From UBA6614 sp002433235 (GTDB taxonomy: Bacteria > Verrucomicrobiota > Verrucomicrobiia > Limisphaerales > UBA1100), in the NCBI GenBank assembly GCA_002433235.1, contig DJHS01000017.1, positions 1-5,900 of the forward strand: a DNA stretch of 5,900 nucleotides, read 5' to 3'. The notes beneath the pieces are model-generated. The model saw only the letters and a program-made list of their open reading frames with translations. It was not told the DNA's origin and did not search any database. Below, piece after piece: positions 1 to 5,900 of this stretch. Position 1 is the first letter of the stretch. Each line of letters begins with the position of its first letter. The translations under genes were made by a program, and so were the position numbers.

Positions 1-853
1 TGATGCGTGGGCCACGGTGACGCCCGCCTCGGGCATCCAGTGCAACGCCATCAGCTACAACATCTGCAAGGGCGGCGATGTCAGCCGTGAATTCTCCGTG
101 CTGGCACTCACCCGCAACACCGCAGGCGACCTCATTCGTACTTCTTGGCTGGGTGCCGACACGGATGCGGACAACGAGAACACGATGGCGCTGCTCAACA
201 GCAACGAGGGCAATGTGGTGCGTGCCGACGGCAGTGCCTTGGCGGCGGACGACGCCGACATGGGCGGCGGAGGCGAAATCACCGGTCGTCACAGCAAGGA
301 GACTGGCGGTGTTAATACCCAAACCTTTCTGTTGATCGTCCGTTGCGGCGGCGACCCCACCATCCCGGATGACGCAGCCCCCGGCGGCGGCCCGGACTTT
401 GAGGCCATCAATGGCGGACAAGCGTTCAGTGGCAATGTAGATTTCCGCAACTGGCAGCCTATGCGTGACGCCCACAATGGTGGCATCACTCGAAATAATG
501 ATATCATCTTCCGCATCGACGGCATGACCAAGCTCAATGCCGGCAAACAAAAGGTTGAGAAGGATGTGGACGACGACATCTGGGTCTGGGTCGATCTGAA
601 CAAGAACGATCAGGTTGATGGTGGAGAGAGCAAATCCCAGACTTGGAACGGTGGCGGCTACAAGCACCTGTTTGACCTCAACGTTCCCAAGGCCGGCGAC
701 TACCGTATCTCAATCGGCTGGAAGGAAGGCGGCGGCGGCGAGCATTGCCGGCTTAAGATCGGCGGCCAGATGGTCAAGGTGGAAGGTTACTTCCATGGCA
801 AGAACAGCAACAACTTTGGGAGCACCCAGGGTGTTGTAAACCAGAACAAGTAA
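1..853 (+). CDS. Secreted Asp/Gly-rich protein with EF-hand-like loop, 5' truncated, function unknown
   Basis: The frame is open from base 2, so the gene enters from upstream; the GTG at 17 is an internal valine and not a convincing start. The 283 visible codons end at TAA 851-853. I do not recognise the family. The product is polar and rich in Asp, Gly and Asn, has no membrane segment, and carries four Cys residues (C14, C22, one in VRCGG, one in GEHCR) that could form disulfides, as expected for an exported protein. A 12-residue loop, DLNKNDQVDGGE (visible residues 198-209, bases 593-628), has Asp/Asn/Asn/Asp/Glu at EF-hand positions 1, 3, 5, 9 and 12, so calcium binding is plausible. The following 70 residues alternate hydrophobic and polar residues (DYRISIGW, CRLKIGG, MVKVEGYF), suggesting a terminal beta-sandwich module. 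No C-terminal anchor or sorting tail is visible. The signal peptide, if any, lies outside the window. Confidence 0.85.
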   Translation, partial: DAWATVTPASGIQCNAISYNICKGGDVSREFSVLALTRNTAGDLIRTSWLGADTDADNENTMALLNSNEGNVVRADGSALAADDADMGGGGEITGRHSKETGGVNTQTFLLIVRCGGDPTIPDDAAPGGGPDFEAINGGQAFSGNVDFRNWQPMRDAHNGGITRNNDIIFRIDGMTKLNAGKQKVEKDVDDDIWVWVDLNKNDQVDGGESKSQTWNGGGYKHLFDLNVPKAGDYRISIGWKEGGGGEHCRLKIGGQMVKVEGYFHGKNSNNFGSTQGVVNQNK

Positions 854-932
854 TCAACGCCACGAAGGGTTAATCGAGAAAATTCAGATTGACCTTGGCA
901 ACAAACAAACTTCATAAGAAGGAAATTGCAAC

Positions 933-969
933 GGGTGCCCCTCCCAGCAGGAGGGGCACCCAAAGTTTT
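933..969 (+). terminator. Intrinsic terminator after the first gene
   Basis: A perfect 12-bp stem (933-944 with 950-961, GGGTGCCCCTCC and its complement) closes a 5-base loop, CAGCA. AAAG and a short TTTT run (966-969) follow. It lies 79 bases past the stop of the upstream gene. The stem is very stable but the U tract is short and offset, so efficiency is uncertain. Confidence 0.72.
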
Positions 970-993
970 AGGCAAAACTGACAGACCAAACCT

Positions 994-1010
994 CGCCCCA
1001 CGGGGCGTTT
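994..1010 (+). terminator. Possible weak second hairpin
   Basis: CGCCC (994-998) pairs with GGGCG (1003-1007) around a 4-base loop and is followed by TTT. It sits 24 bases beyond the first terminator and could be a backup terminator or a leader hairpin of the next gene. The short stem makes this marginal. Confidence 0.25.
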
Positions 1011-1056
1011 CAAAAATCCAATACAAAAGTACATCAAAAAAATCCTCTCCTAAAAA

Positions 1057-1767
1057 ATGAACATCTCCAAACTCGATCAACCCCTATTTAACTATTCCAT
1101 GAACACGCTTCTGGGACTGGCAACAGCCCTGTTGCTCTCAGCCTGTGGTGAAGGCAGTGGCACCAGCGGCGGAGGCGGCGGAGAAGCCGACATTTCCGGA
1201 GATCTCGAGTTATTGAACTCCGAAAATGCCGAGGACCGTGAAAATGGTCTTTTGCACTTGATAGATCATGAGGGCGGTGCCCAAGGCGGCACCAAGGCCG
1301 TTGAACTCCTTAAGGACGAAAACATGCGTGTAGCCAGTGCTGCCATTAAGTTTGTGGTGAAGCACAAGACCGACGGTGCCACAGATGCCTTGGGGTCCTT
1401 GGCTACAGACGCCGCGGATGATGGCGTGAAAATCGAAGCGTTGCAGGCCTTGAATGACTTGGGCGCCACGGACAAGTATGTAGAAATTTCCGTTGGCATG
1501 CTCAAGTCGAGTGACGCCGCCCAACAAAGCATGGGCGCGAACAACCTCGGTCGTGTGGAAGGCGGTGCCCCGGCTGCCCAAGAGGCTCTGATTGCAGCGC
1601 TGGGTTCTGGCAACGCAGAGGTGAAAAGCCAGTGTGCCTATGCCCTTGGGATCCTCGGATCCAAGGCTTCAGCCGAGGCCAAGACCGCTCTCGAGACTGC
1701 CTCAAAGGACAGCGACAAAAATGTAGCCCAATCCGCCAAGGATGCCTTGGCTGAGATCAATCAGTAA
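1057..1767 (+). CDS. HEAT-repeat lipoprotein
   Basis: A 236-residue product with a lipoprotein signal: a hydrophobic stretch at residues 18-27, then lipobox L-S-A-C with Cys30 as the predicted lipidation site. A Gly/Ser-rich tether (31-48) follows. The rest is about six helical HEAT-like repeats, roughly at 50-72, 79-104, 108-136, 142-166, 175-201 and 208-234. The clearest is EALIAALGSGNAEVKSQCAYALGILG, with a typical Leu/Ala spacing. Such repeats form alpha-solenoids that bind proteins; no catalytic motif is visible, so a scaffold or binding role at the membrane is inferred. The start is ATG 1057, because the internal ATG 1099 would leave a 15-residue signal with no positive charge. Neither start has a Shine-Dalgarno; ATG 1057 is preceded by an A-run. 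Terminators on both sides suggest a monocistronic unit. Confidence 0.88.
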   Translation: MNISKLDQPLFNYSMNTLLGLATALLLSACGEGSGTSGGGGGEADISGDLELLNSENAEDRENGLLHLIDHEGGAQGGTKAVELLKDENMRVASAAIKFVVKHKTDGATDALGSLATDAADDGVKIEALQALNDLGATDKYVEISVGMLKSSDAAQQSMGANNLGRVEGGAPAAQEALIAALGSGNAEVKSQCAYALGILGSKASAEAKTALETASKDSDKNVAQSAKDALAEINQ

Positions 1768-1782
1768 TTAAATCTATCTCAA

Positions 1783-1821
1783 AACCCCGAATGGCGCGTC
1801 TGCCATTCGGGGTTCTTTTTT
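1783..1821 (+). terminator. Strong intrinsic terminator after the HEAT lipoprotein gene
   Basis: A perfect 13-bp stem (1783-1795, AACCCCGAATGGC, with 1802-1814) encloses a 6-base loop. One C and then six T residues (1816-1821) follow. It begins 16 bases after the TAA. This is a textbook Rho-independent terminator and separates this gene from the next. Confidence 0.93.
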
Positions 1822-1831
1822 CAATCCAAGG

Positions 1832-1860
1832 TTTTCGACGAGTCTTCAAAGTCGTACAAT
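1832..1860 (+). promoter_or_regulatory. Candidate promoter of the haem/FG-GAP gene, possibly leaderless
   Basis: TACAAT at 1855-1860 matches the -10 consensus TATAAT at five of six bases. A weak TTTTCG (1832-1837) sits 17 bp upstream in the -35 position. The hexamer ends six bases before the GTG at 1867, so a start site at normal distance would fall on or beside the start codon. There is no Shine-Dalgarno between them. Promoter identity is a pattern-based inference. Confidence 0.45.
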
Positions 1861-1866
1861 TCTCGT

Positions 1867-3468
1867 GTGAGGCACCAAGTGGCCAGAGCAACTTTTTTGA
1901 GGCTGTTTCAAGGCATAATTGTTGCCGGCTTGGGAATCGCATGTGGACAAGGCACTGACAACCCACCTGGGCAAGACTCCACCGAGCCCAAACAAAAACC
2001 GCTTTCTCCGGATAATTCCAAGCAGCTACGAATTGCCAAGGGCAAACAACTTTCGCTCAAACATTGTGCCGCTTGTCATGTGTATCCAAATCCGGGTGTC
2101 CTGACTCAAGCAAACTGGCGCGAGCACACCCTGCCATGGATGTCCCGCTGGGTGGGTCTGCGTCCTCCGGAGGAGGGGTTGGTGGACCCAAAGGGCTTTG
2201 ACCGGGTCATTTCAGCCAATGTTTTCCCCGCTGATCCTCTGTTATCCAAACAAGACTGGAGCCATATCGAGGAATTTTACCATCAGACCGCACCCATTCA
2301 ACTCCCCACGAACAACCGGCCGGAAATTGTGATAGGCTTGGATTTGTTTGAGGCCGTCCAGCCAACAAAAAAATTTAGTGCCGCCGTCATGACCGTGCGT
2401 ATAAATCGTCAGCAAGGCGGGTTATGGGTTGTGCATGAAGGGGAAAAACAACTGCATGCGCTGGCTCCGAATCTGGAATGGACTGGACACCCACGCCAAC
2501 TGGCCTCAACCGCCTCGACGATTGTACCCTCCCAAAACGGCGTTTTGGCCACGCTCATGGGCCAGGATTGGCAGGGATCCTGGATTCCGCAGGGGGCATT
2601 GGCGCGGGTTGGCAAGCAATCCATCCAATCTCTCGGCCCCGTACTCCATCGCCCGACTGATGTCCTGCCGGTGGATCTAAACCAGGACGGAAGGGAAGAT
2701 CTCGTCATCACCGAACACGGCAATATTCTCGGCTCGGTCTTTTGGCTCGAGAGACTGGAGCGTGGTTTTAAAAAACACACCTTGCTGGACTGGCCGGGGG
2801 GCTTGAACATCGCCAGCGGGGATTTCAACAAGGACCAAATCCCGGACCTTGTCATCCTCACCGGCCAGGCTCGTGAGGCCGTCCATCTTTTCCTGAGCAC
2901 AGGCCGCGGAAAATTTGAACACCAAATCACCCTCGAAAGACACCCCGCCTGGGGACACTCGCATATTGAGGTGTTGGATTTTAACAAGGACGGCCACCCG
3001 GATTTGCTTATTACCAATGGCGACAATGCCGAGATAAAAAATTACCCACCCAAGCCTTATCACGGGATTCGCCTACACCTCAATGACGGCAGGAACCAGT
3101 TCAACAAAGAGTTCTTTTTCCCGCAATACGGAGCTTACCGAGCCATGGCCGCTGACTTTGACGAAGACGGGGATCTCGACATTGCCTCCATCGCGTATTT
3201 TGGCAGGCATGACATTACTCCCAAAGCGGGCTTTGTTTTCCTTCGACAAGACAAACCAATGAAGTTCAGTGCCCACACACATCCGACCACGCTGGATGGG
3301 CGATGGCTCTCCATGGATGTGGGCGACATCGACATGGATGGCGATTTTGACATTGCCTTGGGCGCGATGAACAAAGGCCCCAGCCAGGAACATTTCCCTG
3401 AAAAATTGAACGCACGCTGGAGGAAAAATCCGGTCCCCGTTCTAATCCTGAAGAACAGATCGAGATGA
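1867..3468 (+). CDS. c-type haem / FG-GAP (VCBS) repeat protein, probable lipoprotein
   Basis: A 533-residue product starting at GTG 1867; no other usable start lies upstream in frame before the terminator. The N-terminus has Arg residues, a hydrophobic core (16-25) and GIAC, making Cys26 a probable but non-ideal lipidation site (Gly at -3). Residues 67-71, CAACH, are a c-type haem attachment site (bases 2065-2079); Met92 is a possible distal ligand. Residues 260-500 hold five FG-GAP/VCBS calcium loops: DLNQDGRED (270-278), DFNKDQIPD (319-327), DFNKDGHPD (371-379), DFDEDGDLD (430-438) and DIDMDGDFD (487-495). These are typical of beta-propeller blades. Haem plus propeller proteins with this CAACH...P...W...LP region recur in Verrucomicrobiota and Planctomycetota, from memory. 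A role in periplasmic electron transfer or binding is inferred; the substrate is unknown. A terminator lies just upstream, and the convergent gene's stop is 9 bp downstream. Confidence 0.92.
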   Translation: MRHQVARATFLRLFQGIIVAGLGIACGQGTDNPPGQDSTEPKQKPLSPDNSKQLRIAKGKQLSLKHCAACHVYPNPGVLTQANWREHTLPWMSRWVGLRPPEEGLVDPKGFDRVISANVFPADPLLSKQDWSHIEEFYHQTAPIQLPTNNRPEIVIGLDLFEAVQPTKKFSAAVMTVRINRQQGGLWVVHEGEKQLHALAPNLEWTGHPRQLASTASTIVPSQNGVLATLMGQDWQGSWIPQGALARVGKQSIQSLGPVLHRPTDVLPVDLNQDGREDLVITEHGNILGSVFWLERLERGFKKHTLLDWPGGLNIASGDFNKDQIPDLVILTGQAREAVHLFLSTGRGKFEHQITLERHPAWGHSHIEVLDFNKDGHPDLLITNGDNAEIKNYPPKPYHGIRLHLNDGRNQFNKEFFFPQYGAYRAMAADFDEDGDLDIASIAYFGRHDITPKAGFVFLRQDKPMKFSAHTHPTTLDGRWLSMDVGDIDMDGDFDIALGAMNKGPSQEHFPEKLNARWRKNPVPVLILKNRSR

Positions 3469-3477
3469 CGACGACAA

Positions 3478-4833
3478 TTATTCCTGTGGCTTTTTCTTAT
3501 TGAACTCAATCACGCGCTCGGATTCCCCCGGAGCGAGATATACCGCGCTCGACTGGTTGTTAGCCCTCAACACTCTGGCCTTCTCGCCATCCACGATCGC
3601 GTGCCAATCAGCCGCAATGTCGTCATTTAAAAATAAAACCGCGTTGTGCTTCAATGCCGGGGCTTTCAGTTTGATGTTGTCGGATCTGATTTGGTCAACA
3701 ATCACTAAAGGCAAGCCCACCGTGGCGGCCGGCCGATCCGGTTCGGGTAAATCGGACTCACGCAGAACGACCTGCATGTGGGGATTGAAGCCGGGGCTAT
3801 ACAGGAGTTCATCCGCCTGCTCCTCGTTCATGCCCTGACGCCAGTCGGAATACAATTTTGCCCGGGGCAGCGCACCGGAAAATCGAACCAAGGCAACCCA
3901 ACCGTCCGGCGATTCCCTGAATCTTCCGGTGCCTTTCTCTCCATCGGTGTCTTCCAAGAGATACGTTGCGATTGTGCGGAATCGCCTGTTCGCCGGATCC
4001 AACGCCGCGTTCAAGGCCTGACGGTAAATGGGTTGCAACTGGCCAGAGTGAACATTTTCCGTGTGTTTGTTCAGGGCCGCATTGCCGCAAATGGCCAGCA
4101 AAAACCGCGTACCTGACAGTTCCAGATATCTCAGCACCCGCCGCGTATCTGCCTCGTCTTTTGAGGGCATCCCCTCGGGACGCGTAATTTCAATCCCGCT
4201 CGTTTCAAACTGCCCTGCCAATTGCTCCTCAAACTTATGCCCCAACACATCGATGGCAAACAGCGCCTGCAACTGAAGAATGCGTTGTGACAAAATCCTC
4301 TGGAATGTCTGTAGAATCTCCACGTTTTGGCGGCGGGCCGCAACCGGCTCTCCGCCGGGCAACTGCATAAGTTTGCCCAAATGCTCGGGCGGCATGTTTC
4401 CGCCGGGTGTTTTCAACAGTTGATCCAAGGCGCCACGCAGCGCCACCAATGAATTCTGGTTCTGACTGGCCTGTACCTCTTCGACGAATTGCCGAGCGAG
4501 GGTGGCATTTTCCTGAATCAAGAACTGTCTTGATCTAAAAATCGTCGTTCCCAAGCTGTACTCAACTACGACACGATCAAGCGAATGAAACGCGTTCAAC
4601 AAAGCAAGGCGGCCATATGATTTCGTGTCCACGATGCGCTTGGCCACGGGAGTTTTCTCCGCCCCTTGTTTTTCCCGCTGGACCGATCCATTGCCCTTGC
4701 CCTTTTCTCCCGGCTCCGACTCATGGGGAGCTTCACCCGAGTTTCTGAAATAAAACACCAGACCCAAGGCAGCGATGCTGGCCACAACGATAATTTTTCC
4801 GAAATATTGAGAGACGTTGGCTTGCGTCGACAC
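3478..4833 (-). CDS. Single-span membrane protein with YfhO-tail-like C-terminal half
   Basis: A 451-residue product when started at GTG 4833. The frame stays open to an ATG at 5073, but that extension is Pro/Arg/Thr-rich, overlaps the signal-peptide region of the divergent gene and would bury the one transmembrane segment at residues 94-109, so I reject it; GTG 4863 is the main alternative. From 4833 there is a short N-terminus, one hydrophobic span (about 13-29), a charged Gly/Glu/Lys linker to about residue 60, then a soluble domain. The second half resembles the periplasmic tail of large verrucomicrobial YfhO-like membrane proteins: LSGTRFLLA, SGALPRAKLYSDW (LPRA 322-325), SPGFNP (about 346-351), LFLND (about 400-404), W410, VDGEKARVLRAN and a final AVYLAPGE...IEF. 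The usual multi-span membrane part is missing. The resemblance is from memory. Function unknown; probably periplasmic and membrane-anchored. No Shine-Dalgarno is seen. Confidence 0.8.
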   Translation of the reverse strand: MSTQANVSQYFGKIIVVASIAALGLVFYFRNSGEAPHESEPGEKGKGNGSVQREKQGAEKTPVAKRIVDTKSYGRLALLNAFHSLDRVVVEYSLGTTIFRSRQFLIQENATLARQFVEEVQASQNQNSLVALRGALDQLLKTPGGNMPPEHLGKLMQLPGGEPVAARRQNVEILQTFQRILSQRILQLQALFAIDVLGHKFEEQLAGQFETSGIEITRPEGMPSKDEADTRRVLRYLELSGTRFLLAICGNAALNKHTENVHSGQLQPIYRQALNAALDPANRRFRTIATYLLEDTDGEKGTGRFRESPDGWVALVRFSGALPRAKLYSDWRQGMNEEQADELLYSPGFNPHMQVVLRESDLPEPDRPAATVGLPLVIVDQIRSDNIKLKAPALKHNAVLFLNDDIAADWHAIVDGEKARVLRANNQSSAVYLAPGESERVIEFNKKKPQE

Positions 4834-4907
4834 GGCGTGTGAGTAGCAGAATTGAGAAGGCACATAAAGGACTTTTGCTTTTATGGTGCCGTTGCTAGAA
4901 TCAGCGC
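4834..4907. promoter_or_regulatory. Divergent intergenic promoter region
   Basis: These 74 bases separate the start codons of the minus-strand membrane protein gene and the plus-strand FG-GAP gene, so both promoters must lie here or extend into the coding sequences. The plus-strand signal is described separately. For the minus strand the best AT-rich candidate reads CATAAA (complement of 4880-4885), which is weak. No clear operator palindrome is seen. Confidence 0.45.
4873..4901 (+). promoter_or_regulatory. Candidate promoter of the CRTAC1-like gene, possibly leaderless
   Basis: TAGAAT at 4896-4901 matches the -10 consensus at five of six bases. TTTTGC (4873-4878) lies 17 bp upstream as a weak -35. 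The hexamer ends six bases before ATG 4908, and no Shine-Dalgarno intervenes. The geometry is identical to that before GTG 1867. Confidence 0.42.
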
Positions 4908-5900
4908 ATGCGGCCGGTTGGATTGATCTTCTCGTTGTTGTACCTGTGGCTTGTGGGTTTCGGCTCTTGGGCGGCGGATTTTTCCGCCACTCCATTGCCA
5001 GTCCCAGCCGATGGAAAAATCGGTTATTCCCGTTTACCAGCCAAGCAGTCCGGGTTGGTTCCTTCCAATTCATTTGAAACCCTTCTGGGCATGCCCATTC
5101 GTGAAACCGGCCATTCGGGACTCGCGGCCGGCGATGTGGATGGGGATGGCCTGATTGATCTTTACGTGTGCGGAATGGATGAGGCCAACGCGCTGTACCG
5201 CAATAAGGGCGGTTGGCAGTTTGAGGACATCACCAAACAGGCGGGCGTGGGATGCCGCGGCTGGCGGCTGAGCGGCGCGGTATTTGCCGACGTGGACGGC
5301 GACCGGGACTTGGACTTGATCGTCACCTCGCTATTGGATTGCCGCAACTTCCTATTCCTCAATGACGGCAAAGGAAAGTTTACCGAAAGCTTTTCCGTGG
5401 AATGGGTGACGGACACCCGCGGTGGCAGTGTCACCGCCACCTTGGCCGACGTCGATGGCGACGGTGACCTCGACATTTACACACCCAACTCCGTCAAGCG
5501 CTACATCATCGAGGAATTAGACCGAACGGAAGAAGACCGTATTTTGGAGCTAGGCAGACAGGCCAAGGCACGCAACCTCCCTCTACCCGAGGAATACACC
5601 AAGTACTATGAGCCAATCGCAAAGAGTCATTTGCTCGATCCCATCAAGGGTGGCAAAACGCAGTTTGGCGTCGTGCAAGCCTTTGTGGCGGACCAGCTTT
5701 ATCTCAACGATGGACGGGGCAATTTCGTGGTGGTATCGGACGCCGACAAGCGCTTTCTGGACTTCAGGGGACGCCCGATGAAGCGCTCCCGCGATGCGAG
5801 CCATGAGGCGGCTTTCCGTGACGTGGATGGAGACGGCGATCCGGACCTCTATGTCACCAACGATTTCGAACCAGTGGACCGTTTCTGGATCAACAACGGC
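4908..5900 (+). CDS. Exported CRTAC1-like FG-GAP/VCBS repeat protein, 3' truncated
   Basis: The frame opens at ATG 4908, shortly after an in-frame TAG (4896-4898), and runs off the window end with 331 codons and no stop. Residues 1-22 form a Sec signal peptide (MRPVGLIFSLLYLWLVG core) with likely cleavage after SWA (20-22). Four calcium-loop FG-GAP/VCBS repeats follow: DVDGDGLID (76-84), DVDGDRDLD (128-136), DVDGDGDLD (181-189) and DVDGDGDPD (305-313). They are accompanied by typical blade strands (LYRNKG, FLFLNDGKGKF, LYLNDGRGNF). Residues 190-300 are a charged insert, including a predicted helix around 202-222, between repeats 3 and 4. The YVTNDFEPVDRFWINNG end matches, from memory, large FG-GAP proteins of Verrucomicrobiota and Planctomycetota, whose C-termini often carry an ASPIC/UnbV domain; that part would lie outside the window. 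Probably a periplasmic or surface beta-propeller; ligand unknown. Divergent from the minus-strand gene. Confidence 0.9.
   Translation, partial: MRPVGLIFSLLYLWLVGFGSWAADFSATPLPVPADGKIGYSRLPAKQSGLVPSNSFETLLGMPIRETGHSGLAAGDVDGDGLIDLYVCGMDEANALYRNKGGWQFEDITKQAGVGCRGWRLSGAVFADVDGDRDLDLIVTSLLDCRNFLFLNDGKGKFTESFSVEWVTDTRGGSVTATLADVDGDGDLDIYTPNSVKRYIIEELDRTEEDRILELGRQAKARNLPLPEEYTKYYEPIAKSHLLDPIKGGKTQFGVVQAFVADQLYLNDGRGNFVVVSDADKRFLDFRGRPMKRSRDASHEAAFRDVDGDGDPDLYVTNDFEPVDRFWINNG

Noticed and set aside
17..19. GTG 17 as the start of the first gene
   Set aside because: The frame is open upstream to the window edge and the region after it shows no signal peptide; the gene is truncated by the window.
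1648..1662. GGATCC direct repeat (GGATCCTCGGATCC)
   Set aside because: Short, within coding sequence, explained by the codons of a HEAT repeat; no flanking symmetry suggesting a site.
2409..3026. 205-residue minus-strand open frame
   Set aside because: Fully antisense to the FG-GAP repeats of the 1867-3468 gene; its composition is the mirror of that repeat coding and it shows no domain of its own.
3778..4116. 112-residue plus-strand open frames (also 3500-3838) inside the membrane-protein gene
   Set aside because: Antisense shadows of a frame with clear domain signatures; no start signals or recognisable protein features.
4834..5073. N-terminal extension of the minus-strand membrane protein to ATG 5073
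   Set aside because: The extra 80 residues are low-complexity, would put the only membrane span internally without a signal, and run antisense to a good signal peptide and mature N-terminus starting at 4908.
5162..5476. 104-residue minus-strand open frame
   Set aside because: Ser/Pro/Thr-rich complement of the repeated DVDGDGD codons of the FG-GAP gene, a common artefact of GC-rich repeat coding.
5088..5868. Recurring GATGTGGATGGGGATGG-like DNA repeats
   Set aside because: They encode the calcium loops of FG-GAP repeats and diverge at synonymous positions, so they are protein-level repeats and not a DNA element.

Overview
The window looks like chromosomal DNA from a Gram-negative bacterium, probably of the PVC group and most likely Verrucomicrobiota. 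This is an inference with no marker gene behind it. It rests on three things: FG-GAP/VCBS-repeat exported proteins, one fused to a c-type haem domain; a lipoprotein built of HEAT-like repeats; and a protein whose C-terminal half resembles the periplasmic tail of verrucomicrobial YfhO-like membrane proteins. None of the four visible gene starts has a recognisable Shine-Dalgarno sequence.

Layout: (1) 1-853 (+), the 3' part of a secreted, Asp/Gly-rich protein of unknown function with an EF-hand-like loop, followed by a hairpin terminator at 933-969. (2) 1057-1767 (+), a small HEAT-repeat lipoprotein, closed by a strong intrinsic terminator at 1783-1821. It therefore appears to be its own transcription unit. 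(3) 1867-3468 (+), a probable lipoprotein with one CXXCH haem site and five FG-GAP calcium-loop repeats. (4) 3478-4833 (-), convergent with gene 3 across only 9 bp: a single-span membrane protein with a YfhO-tail-like C-terminal half. (5) 4908-5900 (+), divergent from gene 4 across 74 bp: the 5' part of an exported CRTAC1-like FG-GAP/VCBS protein that runs off the window end.

All five products appear to be exported or anchored facing the periplasm or outside, so this is a cell-envelope neighbourhood. The alternating orientations and terminators argue for separate transcription units rather than one operon, and the sequence does not show a shared pathway. The least ordinary signals are two TANAAT hexamers placed exactly six bases before the start codons of genes 3 and 5, which suggests leaderless mRNAs, and the apparent detachment of a YfhO-like tail from its multi-span membrane portion. 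I see no mobile element, CRISPR array, RNA gene or obvious new defence system.
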